A DNA stretch of 64,000 bases from Paenibacillus sp. XY044 (GCF_002257645.1 NZ_NQMO01000008.1:124001-188000); one strand, 5' to 3'. Numbered from the stretch's first letter, positions 50,261 through 58,790 are shown. Notes: a model not told the origin generated them from the letters alone. A program made the numbers and translations.

Positions 50261-51544
50261 TTGGACAAATTGGTGATTGAGGGTGGCAAAGCCCTATCAG
50301 GAACCATACGTATCCATGGAGCAAAAAATGCCGCATTGCCGATTTTGGCAGCAAGCTTGCTGGCCGCAGGCGAAGTTCGGCTGAATAATGTCCCCCGGCT
50401 GCTGGACATTGATGTGATGCTGGGCATTCTCGAAAGGATCGGCTGCAAGACGCTGCATGAGCAGGAGACGGTCACCGTGGATACATCGTCCGCCAATTCG
50501 TTTCATGTGCCGGAAGATTTAATGGGGCAAATGCGTTCCTCCATATTTCTGATGGGTCCCCTTCTGGCCAGGTTCGGCGAGGTTGCCGTTTATCAGCCGG
50601 GCGGATGTGCGATTGGCGAACGGAAAATCGACCTTCATCTGCGGGGACTTCAGGAGCTTGGCGCGGAAATCGAGGAGAGGGATCAGCAGATTATTTGCAG
50701 GGCGCGCAAATTAACCGGTGCCGACATCCATTTGGATTTCCCAAGCGTCGGGGCAACCGAAAACATTATGATGGCCGCGGCCACCGCCAGTGGAACGACC
50801 ACGATCTCGAACGCTGCGCGTGAACCGGAAATTCAGGATTTGGCCAACTTCTTAAACAGGATGGGAGCCAGCATTATCGGAGCGGGTACGGATACGATCA
50901 CGATTCAAGGGGTTCAGGAGCTGACCCCATGCACTTATGATATCATCCCAGACCGGATCGTGGCCGGAACCGTCATGATTGCCGCGGCGGCAACGCGGGG
51001 GAATGTAACCTTGACGCACTGCAATCCCGCGCACTTGTCTTCGCTTATCCACGTACTGAAGCGCGCTGGTGTTCAAATCAGTATTCTCAATGATATAATG
51101 AGCGTAAGCTGCATGAGCCGCCCCAAAGCGGTGGAACGGATCGTAACATCACCGTATCCGTCCTTTCCCACCGACTTGCAGTCCCAGGTCATGGTGCTGC
51201 TGTCGTTAGCCGACGGTTTCAGCGTCATGAAAGAGACGGTATTTGAAGGCAGGTTCAAGCATGTTGACGAGCTGACCCGTATGGGCGCGGATATTACGAT
51301 CGACCTGAATAGCGCTTTTATCCGCGGAGTTCAGCGCCTATACGGAGCGACTGTTGAAGCTACTGACCTGCGGGCTGGTGCGGCGCTGGTTATTGCCGGT
51401 CTTGCCGCGCAGGGGAAAACGGTGGTGGAGCAGGTACATCATATCGACCGCGGCTATGATCATATCGAAATGCTGTTCCAAAAACTCGGAGCGGACATAC
51501 ACCGGTTTACGCCGGTACCCAAACCGCTTGATTTAGCTAATTAA
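50261..51544 (+). CDS. murA: UDP-GlcNAc 1-carboxyvinyltransferase MurA
   Basis: 427 residues from TTG 50261 (CGGAGGTGA 5 nt upstream). N-terminus KLVIEGGKALSGTIRIHGAKNAALPILAA; catalytic Cys116 in PGGCAIG is present, so fosfomycin sensitivity of this copy is expected. Conserved PSVGATENIMMAA, and the GRFKHVDELTRMGADI and DLRAGAALVIAGLAA segments follow. It transfers enolpyruvate from PEP to UDP-GlcNAc. Bacilli often have a second murA elsewhere. A 12-bp hairpin follows its stop. Confidence 0.96.
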   Translation: MDKLVIEGGKALSGTIRIHGAKNAALPILAASLLAAGEVRLNNVPRLLDIDVMLGILERIGCKTLHEQETVTVDTSSANSFHVPEDLMGQMRSSIFLMGPLLARFGEVAVYQPGGCAIGERKIDLHLRGLQELGAEIEERDQQIICRARKLTGADIHLDFPSVGATENIMMAAATASGTTTISNAAREPEIQDLANFLNRMGASIIGAGTDTITIQGVQELTPCTYDIIPDRIVAGTVMIAAAATRGNVTLTHCNPAHLSSLIHVLKRAGVQISILNDIMSVSCMSRPKAVERIVTSPYPSFPTDLQSQVMVLLSLADGFSVMKETVFEGRFKHVDELTRMGADITIDLNSAFIRGVQRLYGATVEATDLRAGAALVIAGLAAQGKTVVEQVHHIDRGYDHIEMLFQKLGADIHRFTPVPKPLDLAN

Positions 51545-51551
51545 CGCCATG

Positions 51552-51582
51552 CTTATCCCCTTCGCCAGTTGAAGGGGATAAG
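51552..51582 (+). other. Hairpin in the murA-divIB gap
   Basis: A 12-bp perfect stem, CTTATCCCCTTC with GAAGGGGATAAG, has a 7-nt loop. No T-run follows (AGGCATTTTAT), so it is more likely an RNA-processing or partial-termination element than a full terminator. Confidence 0.55.
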
Positions 51583-51605
51583 AGGCATTTTATGGAGAGT
51601 ATCCT

Positions 51606-52373
51606 ATGCCTAACGCTCAAATTCCTGTTTTAAAAGAGGACAAGCCCAAAAGAAAAGCCAGCAAAAGAATTATTTGGATCCTGCTGCTGCTATTTATCGT
51701 AATCCTAACCGTTCTGTTCTTTCGTTCGACGATGAGTCAGGTCACGGAGGTTCATTTCAAGGGCAATACGTTTACGAACAAGAACGAGCTGCTGAAGGCC
51801 AGCGGCCTGCAGATCGGCAGCCAGTTCTTCGGCGTATCGCCATCCAAGGTGGAGAGCAGCCTGCTCAAGGTGAAATCGATCCAAAAGGCGACGGTGGACA
51901 AGCAATTTCCGGGCGTAATTAACGTTGCGATCGAAGAGTATCCTACCGTGGCTTACGAGCTTGCGGCGGAGGGGGATTTGCAGGCAATCCTCTCCAGCGG
52001 CGCGACGGTCTCGGTAAATAATACCGGAATCGCGGTGGAGAAGCCGATCCTGACGAAGTGGAATGCGTCCGATCCGAACAAAGCCGCGCTGTGCAAGGTG
52101 CTGGGCCAAATTCCGAATGAGCTGACTTCGGACATCTCGGAGATCATCCCGTCGCCGACCGAATCTTTCCCGGACCGGATCAAGCTGTATACCCGCTCGC
52201 GTTTTGAGGTCGTTACGGCCATCTCACTATTAAAAGACAAGGTCGAGTATCTTAACCAGGTCATTGAAACGGAAGAGCCGGGAGTCATCACGATGCTAGA
52301 GGCTGATTCGTACGTTCCTTTCCAACCATCCGGTGATGAAAACGCCAGCCAAAATGCCACTACTCATGAATAG
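51606..52373 (+). CDS. divIB: Cell division protein DivIB/FtsQ
   Basis: 255 residues: basic cytoplasmic N-terminus, one membrane helix (~21-40: RIIWILLLLFIVILTVLFF), a POTRA domain (~44-115: VTEVHFKGNTFTNKNELLKASGLQ) and a beta domain (~116-235). The tail is short and acidic. DivIB binds FtsL-DivIC at the septum. B. subtilis has ylxW, ylxX and sbp between divIB and ftsA; here ftsA follows after ~195 bp of promoter sequence. Confidence 0.94.
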   Translation: MPNAQIPVLKEDKPKRKASKRIIWILLLLFIVILTVLFFRSTMSQVTEVHFKGNTFTNKNELLKASGLQIGSQFFGVSPSKVESSLLKVKSIQKATVDKQFPGVINVAIEEYPTVAYELAAEGDLQAILSSGATVSVNNTGIAVEKPILTKWNASDPNKAALCKVLGQIPNELTSDISEIIPSPTESFPDRIKLYTRSRFEVVTAISLLKDKVEYLNQVIETEEPGVITMLEADSYVPFQPSGDENASQNATTHE

Positions 52374-52484
52374 TAAAAAATGCTACAATAATAATTACGG
52401 ACAAGTATGAAATCTCCCTCTTTTTTCTTCTGATTTTGAAGAGATTCGTAACAAAGATTGGCAATTGAAAAATTTGTAGAAAAA

Positions 52485-52513
52485 AGAGGGAAAGAATCAT
52501 GTATGTTGAATAT
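52485..52513 (+). promoter_or_regulatory. Sigma-H-like promoter of ftsA-ftsZ
   Basis: -35 AGAGGGAAA (52485-52493, one mismatch to RNAGGAWWW), 11-nt spacer, -10 GTTGAATAT (52505-52513, full match to RNNGAATWW). B. subtilis ftsAZ has a sigma-H promoter that raises FtsA/FtsZ at the onset of sporulation, so the parallel is good. Confidence 0.6.
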
Positions 52514-52568
52514 GTAAAGTTGAGTGTCTTTTTACGCAGTTATTTTATAAAAACAGGAGGTGCCACGG

Positions 52569-53849
52569 TTGAGCAACAATGACATCATTGTTAGTTTGGA
52601 CATCGGTACATCCAAAGTTCGTGCTATTATTGGGGAAGTTAATAATGGAACCTTTAATATTATTGGAGTTGGATCTGCCGACTCGGAAGGAATTCGTAAG
52701 GGTGCAATCGTAGATATTGACCAGACTGTACAATCCATCCGCAGTGCCGTTGACCACGCGGAGCGTATGGTCGGTATTCAAATATCGGAGGTCTATGTCG
52801 GCATTTCGGGGAATACTATCGGACTTCAATCAAGCCACGGTGTTGTGGCGGTATCGAATGAGGATCGGGAAATCGGCGAGGAAGACATCGAACGCGTGCT
52901 CAAGGCCGCTGAAGTTGTCGCTCTTCCGCCGGACCGGGAAATTATTGATGTAGTTGCCAAACAATACGTTGTAGACGGGCTGGAGGGAATTCATGACCCG
53001 CGCGGCATGATCGGTGTCCGCTTGGAAGTGGAAGCCATCATTATTACCGGCGCTAAGACAGCCATACATAATCTTTTGCGCTGTGTGGAGAAGGCAGGAC
53101 TCAAGATCAAGGATTTGGTCCTGATGTCTTTGGGAGCGGGCCAGTTGGCTCTGTCCAAGGATGAGAAGACGATGGGATCCGTTCTGGTTGACATCGGAGC
53201 GGGCTCAACGACCATTGCCGTGTTTGAGGCGGGAAGTATCGCAGCAACATCCTCTCTGCCGATCGGCGGGGAATTCGTAACCAACGATATCGCTTACGGA
53301 TTACGGACGCTGACCGACCAGGCCGAGAAAGTAAAACTGAAATACGGCTGTGCTTTAATGGCCGACGCCGCTCCGGACGTAACCTTCAAGGTGGTCCGCA
53401 TCGGAAGCAATGTGGAGAAGGAGTTTACCCAGGAGGATTTGGCGTCCATTGTCGAGCCCCGGGTACAGGAAATTTTTCACCTGATCCGCGAAGAAGTGAA
53501 GCGGCTTGGTTACAGCGAGCTGCCTGGAGGTTATATTCTTACAGGCGGAACTGTTTCCATGCCTGGTGTGCTTCAGGTGGCACAGGGCGAGCTGGCGGCT
53601 TCGGTCCGAATCGCCGTGCCTGATTATATCGGGGTCAGAGATCCCGGCTATACGAGCGGCGTGGGGGTACTGCACAACGTGATCCGCAACATTCGCGTAC
53701 GCAGCACCAACAACACGGCGAGTGCCACTACCAGCAATGTGAAGAAAACAGTGAACCGACCGAAAGCGAATCCTGCTACCAACTCGGAATCAGCACAGAA
53801 TCCGGGTATCATTGAACGGTTGAAGAAAATGTTCAGCGAATTCATCTAA
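52569..53849 (+). CDS. ftsA: Cell division protein FtsA
   Basis: 426 residues from TTG 52569, with AGGAGG ending 8 nt upstream and N-terminus SNNDIIVSLDIGTSKVRAIIGE. Actin-fold ATPase: phosphate-1 motif LDIGTSK, domain 1C, phosphate-2 motif LVDIGAGSTTIAVFE and adenosine motif GYILTGGTVSMPGV. The C-terminal amphipathic membrane-targeting helix is NPGIIERLKKMFSEFI. FtsA tethers FtsZ to the membrane. ftsZ follows after 61 bp. Confidence 0.97.
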   Translation: MSNNDIIVSLDIGTSKVRAIIGEVNNGTFNIIGVGSADSEGIRKGAIVDIDQTVQSIRSAVDHAERMVGIQISEVYVGISGNTIGLQSSHGVVAVSNEDREIGEEDIERVLKAAEVVALPPDREIIDVVAKQYVVDGLEGIHDPRGMIGVRLEVEAIIITGAKTAIHNLLRCVEKAGLKIKDLVLMSLGAGQLALSKDEKTMGSVLVDIGAGSTTIAVFEAGSIAATSSLPIGGEFVTNDIAYGLRTLTDQAEKVKLKYGCALMADAAPDVTFKVVRIGSNVEKEFTQEDLASIVEPRVQEIFHLIREEVKRLGYSELPGGYILTGGTVSMPGVLQVAQGELAASVRIAVPDYIGVRDPGYTSGVGVLHNVIRNIRVRSTNNTASATTSNVKKTVNRPKANPATNSESAQNPGIIERLKKMFSEFI

Positions 53850-53910
53850 GCAGGTTTTCCATATAACGTGGACGGGCCATCCATGCACAATGAGGGGGAG
53901 ATGGGGAAAT

Positions 53911-55041
53911 ATGTTGGAATTTGATTTTGAAATGGAGAGCATGGCTCAGATTAAAGTAATCGGTGTGGGCGGCGGCGGCAGCAACGCTGTAAACCGGATG
54001 ATCGAGAATGGCGTGCAGGGCGTGGAATTCATTACGGTGAACACAGACGCCCAAGCATTGCATATGGCCAAATCGGAACATAAACTGCAAGTCGGGGACA
54101 AGTTGACCCGTGGATTGGGTGCAGGCGCAAATCCAGAAGTCGGCAAGAAAGCAGCCGAAGAATCCCGCGATTTGATCATGAATACGCTGAAGGGAGCAGA
54201 CATGGTCTTCGTTACTGCGGGGATGGGCGGAGGGACCGGAACCGGTGCAGCACCCGTCATCGCGGAAATCGCCAAGGAATGCGGCGCGCTGACAGTCGGT
54301 GTGGTGACACGGCCGTTTACGTTCGAAGGGCGCAAGCGTTCCACCCAGGCGGAGCTCGGCATCGAAGCGTTGAAAGAAAAGGTCGATACCCTGATCGTCA
54401 TTCCAAATGACCGCCTGTTGGAAATCGTGGACAAGAAGACCCCGATGCTGGAAGCGTTCCGCGAAGCGGATAACGTGCTTCGCCAAGCCGTTCAGGGCAT
54501 TTCCGACTTGATCAAGGTTCCGGGTCTGATCAACCTCGACTTTGCAGACGTGAAGACCATTATGACCGAGCGCGGATCAGCGCTGATGGGTATTGGCCTG
54601 GCGACAGGCGAGAACCGCGCGTCTGAAGCGGCACGCAAAGCGATTATGAGTCCGCTCCTTGAGACTTCGATTGAGGGAGCGCTCGGCGTTATTATGAATA
54701 TTACCGGGGGAACCAATTTGTCGCTGTATGAAGTCAACGAAGCGGCAGAGATCGTCACCTCGGCATCCGATCCGGAAGTCAATATGATCTTCGGCGCAAT
54801 TATTGAAGAGAGCATGAAGGATGAAATCAAGGTAACGGTCATTGCGACCGGATTTGAGAACCGTCCTGTGCAGCAGCCTCAGCTGCGCAAGCAAGGAACA
54901 CCAGCGCCTTCGGAACCGGCGGAATCGCGCAGCAACACCACGAACAACCTGCGTCCGTTCGGGAATCAGCAGACAAGCAGCGATCAACTGGACATTCCAA
55001 CGTTCCTGCGGAATCGTTCCCGTCAGAACAATAACGACTAA
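53911..55041 (+). CDS. ftsZ: Cell division protein FtsZ
   Basis: 376 residues from ATG 53911. Tubulin-like GTPase with GVGGGGSNAVNRM, the signature GMGGGTGTGAAP and T7-loop NLDFADVKTIM. A disordered linker (~318-360) leads to the C-terminal peptide DIPTFLRNRSRQ, which binds FtsA, SepF and other partners. It forms the Z ring. It is the last gene of the division group, closed by a strong UUCG terminator. Confidence 0.98.
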   Translation: MLEFDFEMESMAQIKVIGVGGGGSNAVNRMIENGVQGVEFITVNTDAQALHMAKSEHKLQVGDKLTRGLGAGANPEVGKKAAEESRDLIMNTLKGADMVFVTAGMGGGTGTGAAPVIAEIAKECGALTVGVVTRPFTFEGRKRSTQAELGIEALKEKVDTLIVIPNDRLLEIVDKKTPMLEAFREADNVLRQAVQGISDLIKVPGLINLDFADVKTIMTERGSALMGIGLATGENRASEAARKAIMSPLLETSIEGALGVIMNITGGTNLSLYEVNEAAEIVTSASDPEVNMIFGAIIEESMKDEIKVTVIATGFENRPVQQPQLRKQGTPAPSEPAESRSNTTNNLRPFGNQQTSSDQLDIPTFLRNRSRQNNND

Positions 55042-55062
55042 GGATGGCTAGGCCATTCGTCA

Positions 55063-55099
55063 AACACCCGCATTTCTTCGGAAATGCGGGTGTTTTTTT
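55063..55099 (+). terminator. Terminator after ftsZ
   Basis: A 14-bp perfect stem (55063-55076 with 55081-55094) with a TTCG tetraloop is followed by a T-run. Confidence 0.94.
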
Positions 55100-55275
55100 G
55101 AGTAAAAGGGGAGTTCATTTGAAATTGCACATCGTTCCTGAAAACCTCGGCTTGAACGTGTTCTTCCATCTGTGTAATATACCCCGTCCGAACGTTCCTC
55201 TTTGACAGAATTTATAATCTGGCAGTAAACCCGAACCAATCGAATCCGTATAAGAAATCGATGATAGAATGCGAG

Positions 55276-55412
55276 TGTCGAATCCCATGCCGACTGCGGG
55301 TTTGGCTTCTTTTCCTCCGAATCTTCCTCTATAAAAGAACGGAACTCGACAAAAAAAGTTGAGGAACCCCCTCCAATTTTAGACAGACTTTGAACGGTAT
55401 TGTTTTTATACT
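55276..55412 (+). promoter_or_regulatory. Spo0A-type promoter region of the spoIIG operon
   Basis: A perfect 0A box TGTCGAA (55276-55282) and a one-mismatch inverted copy CTCGACA (55345-55351) lie upstream of TAGACA (55380-55385) and TATACT (55407-55412). The 21-nt spacing is longer than normal. Spo0A-activated SigA promoters such as B. subtilis spoIIG have a long spacer of this kind. The rest of the 481-bp ftsZ-spoIIGA gap shows no supported gene. Confidence 0.58.
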
Positions 55413-55523
55413 AATCACATCTCCCAAAAAATGCTTAAGAGAATATCGGCGGTTCGTTTATGCGTTATGGATTCAATATTCCATAAACATGTCAAGGCGT
55501 CAGGCAGGTGATAAGCACTGGTT

Positions 55524-56483
55524 GTGTATATTGATTTGATATTCATCACGAATCTGCTGATCGACGGTGCGCTGCTCTGGCTTACGGCCTGGATGCGGAA
55601 GCTGAAACCCCCGTGGTGGAGATTGATTGTGGCGGCAGTGATCGGTGCCCTGTACGTCGTCATGATGTTTGTGCCGCAGCTCTCGTTTATGTATACCTTT
55701 ATGGTCAAGCTGGGTTTATCCCTGCTGATGTTATGGATAACTTTCGGATTTGGAAGTCTTCAAAACTATATCCGGAATATGGGGGCCTTTTATATTATCA
55801 ATTTTGCGGCGGCCGGGGGGATCATCGGAATACATTATTTGCTGCAAAATTCGGGAGAGATTTTTAACGGGATTTGGTTCACGGCTTCCGGCGGCATGTC
55901 GTTTGAGCTGAAGATCGGGTTCTGGTTTACCTTCATTGGGGTGTTTGGCATGCTGTTGTGGTTCAAAATGGTTCACTCGACCCGGAAGCAGCTGGAAAGC
56001 CGTTCTGTATTTATGGGCGAGGTTACCGTCGAGATCGGCGGCCACCGGGTAACCTGCAGGGGACTGCTGGATACGGGCAATCAGCTGAGCGATCCGCTGA
56101 CGAGGACGCCGGTGATGGTCATGGAAGCTTCCCTATGGGAGGACCGTCTGCCTCCGGGATGGAGCGAAAGGCTGGCCGATGGAGAACCGGACAAACTGGT
56201 GATGGAGCTGGAGACCAAAGATTATGCGTGGCAGGACCGGCTTCGTCTCGTCCCCTACCGGGGGGTAAACCGGAGCGCCTCGTTCATGCTGGCGATCAAG
56301 CCCGACGCGGTGGAGATCCGAATCGGCGACGGCGTCTATCATTCCAGAAAGGTGCTCATCGGCCTGGACGGCGGACAGCTGTCTGGCGACCGTTCATACC
56401 GGACCATTATTCATCCGAAGCTGGTTGAGAATGATGCCCAGAATCCCAATGCGGAGCCATTGGAAACGGCGGGTAACCTTTGA
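55524..56483 (+). CDS. spoIIGA: Sigma-E processing peptidase SpoIIGA
   Basis: 319 residues from GTG 55524; N-terminus MYIDLIFITNLLIDGALLWLT. Five membrane helices (~1-150) are followed by a cytoplasmic aspartic-protease-like domain with catalytic Asp183 in GLLDTGNQLSDP, the same position as in B. subtilis. It resides in the septal membrane and cleaves pro-sigma-E after a SpoIIR signal from the forespore. sigE lies downstream behind three tandem hairpin repeats. Confidence 0.96.
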   Translation: MYIDLIFITNLLIDGALLWLTAWMRKLKPPWWRLIVAAVIGALYVVMMFVPQLSFMYTFMVKLGLSLLMLWITFGFGSLQNYIRNMGAFYIINFAAAGGIIGIHYLLQNSGEIFNGIWFTASGGMSFELKIGFWFTFIGVFGMLLWFKMVHSTRKQLESRSVFMGEVTVEIGGHRVTCRGLLDTGNQLSDPLTRTPVMVMEASLWEDRLPPGWSERLADGEPDKLVMELETKDYAWQDRLRLVPYRGVNRSASFMLAIKPDAVEIRIGDGVYHSRKVLIGLDGGQLSGDRSYRTIIHPKLVENDAQNPNAEPLETAGNL

Positions 56484-56502
56484 CCACAGGGAAACATCCG
56501 AA

Positions 56503-56612
56503 GTTTACGAAGATCGTTTTCCTGCGGAAGACTAAAGCTTATGCTTACGAAGATCGTTTTCCTTCGGAAAACTAAAGCCTATGCTTACGAAGATCGTTTT
56601 CCTTTGGAAAAC
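56503..56612 (+). repeat. Three tandem 40-bp hairpin repeats ahead of sigE
   Basis: Copies start at 56503, 56543 and 56583 with an exact 40-bp period. Each contains TTACGAAGATCGTTTTCC and then a hairpin GTTTTCC-TTC-GGAAAAC (loop and closing pair vary: TGC, TTC, TTT). The third copy is cut after the hairpin and runs straight into the sigE ribosome binding site TAGGAGG. They start 20 bp after the spoIIGA stop. Confidence 0.85.
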
Positions 56613-56629
56613 GTATAGGAGGATCAATT

Positions 56630-57352
56630 ATGCGTGTGAAATGGAGATTGGTGGCGCAGCTGCAGTATTACAGATTCCTGTTTCTCTTGGGACTCAAAAG
56701 CGAAGAAATCTATTACATAGGCGGCAGCGAGGCTCTCCCTCCTCCCCTGACACGCGAAGAGGAAGAATATTTGCTTCAGCGGCTGTCCACCGGAGATGCG
56801 GCTATACGGGCGATGCTGATCGAGCGCAATTTGCGCCTCGTCGTGTACATCGCACGCAAGTTCGAGAACACGGGCATCAACATCGAAGACCTGGTGTCCA
56901 TCGGGGCGATCGGTCTGATCAAGGCGGTCAACACGTTTGACCCAGAGAAAAAAATTAAGCTGGCCACGTATGCCTCCCGCTGTATCGAGAACGAAATTTT
57001 GATGTATCTGCGGCGGAACAGCAAAATACGGAGCGAGGTCTCCTTTGACGAACCGCTCAATATCGACTGGGATGGGAACGAGCTGCTGCTTTCCGATGTG
57101 CTCGGAACCGAGAATGATACGATATACCGGAACATTGAAGAGCAAGTCGACCGCAAGCTTCTGCACAAGGCGCTCGACAAGCTGACAGACCGGGAAAGAA
57201 CCATTATGGAGCTGCGCTTTGGTCTTCAAGACGGCGAGGAAAAGACGCAAAAGGATGTGGCGGATATGCTCGGCATTTCCCAATCCTACATTTCCAGACT
57301 TGAAAAGCGTATCATCAAGCGGCTGCGCAAAGAGTTCAACAAAATGGTTTAG
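56630..57352 (+). CDS. sigE: Sporulation sigma factor SigE (pro-form)
   Basis: 240 residues from ATG 56630 (TAGGAGG 8 nt upstream). The ~27-residue hydrophobic pro-sequence ends near GLKSEEIYYIGGSEALPPPL, the conserved SpoIIGA cleavage region. Region 2 includes DLVSIGAIGLIKAVNTFDP and LATYASRCIENEILMYLRR; region 4.2 is MLGISQSYISRLEKRIIKRLR. The processed protein drives early mother-cell transcription. It follows spoIIGA as in the spoIIG operon of B. subtilis. Confidence 0.98.
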   Translation: MRVKWRLVAQLQYYRFLFLLGLKSEEIYYIGGSEALPPPLTREEEEYLLQRLSTGDAAIRAMLIERNLRLVVYIARKFENTGINIEDLVSIGAIGLIKAVNTFDPEKKIKLATYASRCIENEILMYLRRNSKIRSEVSFDEPLNIDWDGNELLLSDVLGTENDTIYRNIEEQVDRKLLHKALDKLTDRERTIMELRFGLQDGEEKTQKDVADMLGISQSYISRLEKRIIKRLRKEFNKMV

Positions 57353-57368
57353 GCAAAATTTTTATCAG

Positions 57369-57397
57369 GAATAAAATGACCCACCAGGGAGATAATG
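57369..57397 (+). promoter_or_regulatory. Sigma-F-like promoter of sigG
   Basis: -35 GAATA (57369-57373, fits GNATA), 14-nt spacer, -10 GGAGATAATG (57388-57397, full match to GGNNANANTR). It lies ~33 bp before the sigG start. sigG (spoIIIG) is sigma-F dependent in B. subtilis. Confidence 0.5.
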
Positions 57398-57429
57398 TAC
57401 ATTAGTTTCTCCTTGGGAGGTATATCATC

Positions 57430-58212
57430 ATGACCCGAAACAAAGTCGAAATCTGCGGTGTGGATACTTCGAAGCTGCCCGTGCTGACCAATGTGGAAAT
57501 GCGGGAGCTGTTCCATGACTTACAGCAAAACAACGAACGTACAGCCAGAGAAAAGCTGGTGAACGGCAACCTGAGACTGGTGCTCAGCGTCATCCAGCGA
57601 TTCAACAATCGGGGGGAGTTTGTCGACGATTTGTTTCAGGTGGGCTGTATCGGACTAATGAAGGCCATTGATAATTTTGATTTGTCACAAAATGTGAAAT
57701 TCTCAACCTATGCGGTGCCAATGATCATCGGGGAGATTCGCAGGTATCTGCGGGACAACAACCCGATCCGCGTATCCCGGTCGCTGCGGGATATTGCGTA
57801 CAAAGCGCTGCAGGTTCGTGATTCCTTAACGAATCAAAACTCAAGGGAACCGACGATTTTCGAAATTTCGGAAGTGCTGAACGTCCCCAAAGAGGACGTC
57901 GTCTTCGCGCTGGATGCCATCCAGGACCCGGTGTCCCTGTTCGAGCCGATCTATCATGACGGCGGCGACCCGATTTACGTGATGGACCAGATCAGCGACG
58001 ACAAGAACAAGGACGTCTCCTGGATTGAGGAGATCGCGCTGCGTGAAGCGATGCAAAGACTGGGACAGCGAGAGAAAATGATTTTGTCGATGCGTTTCTT
58101 CGAAGGCAAAACCCAAATGGAAGTCGCCGACGAAATCGGCATTTCCCAAGCCCAAGTATCACGTCTTGAAAAATCGGCTATCCAGCAAATGCAAAAGCAC
58201 GTGAAATCGTGA
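57430..58212 (+). CDS. sigG: Forespore sigma factor SigG
   Basis: 260 residues. N-terminus TRNKVEICGVDTSKLPVLTN is nearly the B. subtilis one; it contains the residues bound by anti-sigma factors. Region 2: DLFQVGCIGLMKAIDNFD and YAVPMIIGEIRRYLRDN; region 4.2: DEIGISQAQVSRLEKSAIQQM. It directs late forespore transcription. TTGGGAGG precedes the ATG. A terminator follows. Confidence 0.98.
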   Translation: MTRNKVEICGVDTSKLPVLTNVEMRELFHDLQQNNERTAREKLVNGNLRLVLSVIQRFNNRGEFVDDLFQVGCIGLMKAIDNFDLSQNVKFSTYAVPMIIGEIRRYLRDNNPIRVSRSLRDIAYKALQVRDSLTNQNSREPTIFEISEVLNVPKEDVVFALDAIQDPVSLFEPIYHDGGDPIYVMDQISDDKNKDVSWIEEIALREAMQRLGQREKMILSMRFFEGKTQMEVADEIGISQAQVSRLEKSAIQQMQKHVKS

Positions 58213-58229
58213 ATAGATGAAGTGAAGCA

Positions 58230-58262
58230 AGACGGTCCGGCGTTACGGGCCGTCTTTTTTTT
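58230..58262 (+). terminator. Terminator after sigG
   Basis: AGACGGTCCG pairs with CGGGCCGTCT (one G-U), followed by T8. The remaining ~175 bp up to 58439 contain only AT-rich CATATAT stretches, possibly a promoter for ylmC. Confidence 0.88.
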
Positions 58263-58439
58263 GTCTGGTTTTGGATTTGAAATGCCGCCCACCTCCAAAG
58301 TACTTCCAAATCATCATGATAAGGCTGACTTTGCGTGGGGATTTCGCTTCAAAACATGGGCATTTTGCCCGGCGCCGGCATATATTAATCATATATATTG
58401 AACGAGTCTGATGAATAGACTGCTAAAGGAGAGGAACAC

Positions 58440-58790
58440 GTGAATCCAGAACGTTGGGCGGTGGATAGGAACATGAAGATATCCGATTTTCAAACAAAGG
58501 ATGTCATTAATATCGTGGACGGCAAAAGGCTGGGGCAAATCAGCGATCTGGAGCTCGACCTTCGCCAGGGCCGGATCGAAGCGATCGTCGTTCCAAGCTA
58601 CAGTAAATTCAGGGGGCTGTTCGGGGGCGGCAGCGACCTGATCATTCCATGGAGCAACATTGTCAAAATCGGATCGGATGTAGTCCTCGTCAAGATGGAG
58701 GAACTGCGAACGCTCCAGGACGAGAAGGATTCCGCTGCCTACAGAGAAAGAACGGAGCAGGCCGACCGCCGCGGCTACCGCGATATATAA
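58440..58790 (+). CDS. ylmC: YlmC/YmxH-family PRC-barrel sporulation protein
   Basis: 116 residues from GTG 58440 (AAAGGAGAGG just upstream). An internal ATG at 58473 would give the core MKISDFQTKDVINI and is the main alternative. The PRC-barrel fold is seen in VINIVDGKRLGQISDLELDLRQGRIEAIVV and LIIPWSNIVKIGSDVVLVK. YlmC/YmxH members occur in spore-formers, often next to sigG or ylmD. The function is unknown. Confidence 0.85.
   Translation: MNPERWAVDRNMKISDFQTKDVINIVDGKRLGQISDLELDLRQGRIEAIVVPSYSKFRGLFGGGSDLIIPWSNIVKIGSDVVLVKMEELRTLQDEKDSAAYRERTEQADRRGYRDI

Noticed and set aside
55119..55205. Possible 28-codon TTG-initiated frame after ftsZ with an AAGGGGAG site
   Set aside because: Very short, no promoter or terminator of its own, and it lies in the leader region upstream of the spoIIG control sites. 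Kept only as a note.
55202..55218. TTGACA and TATAAT pair between ftsZ and spoIIGA
   Set aside because: The two hexamers are only 5 nt apart, so they cannot act together as a SigA promoter.
56503..56612. CRISPR-like array before sigE
   Set aside because: The three 40-bp units are directly tandem with no unique spacers and no cas genes in the window.
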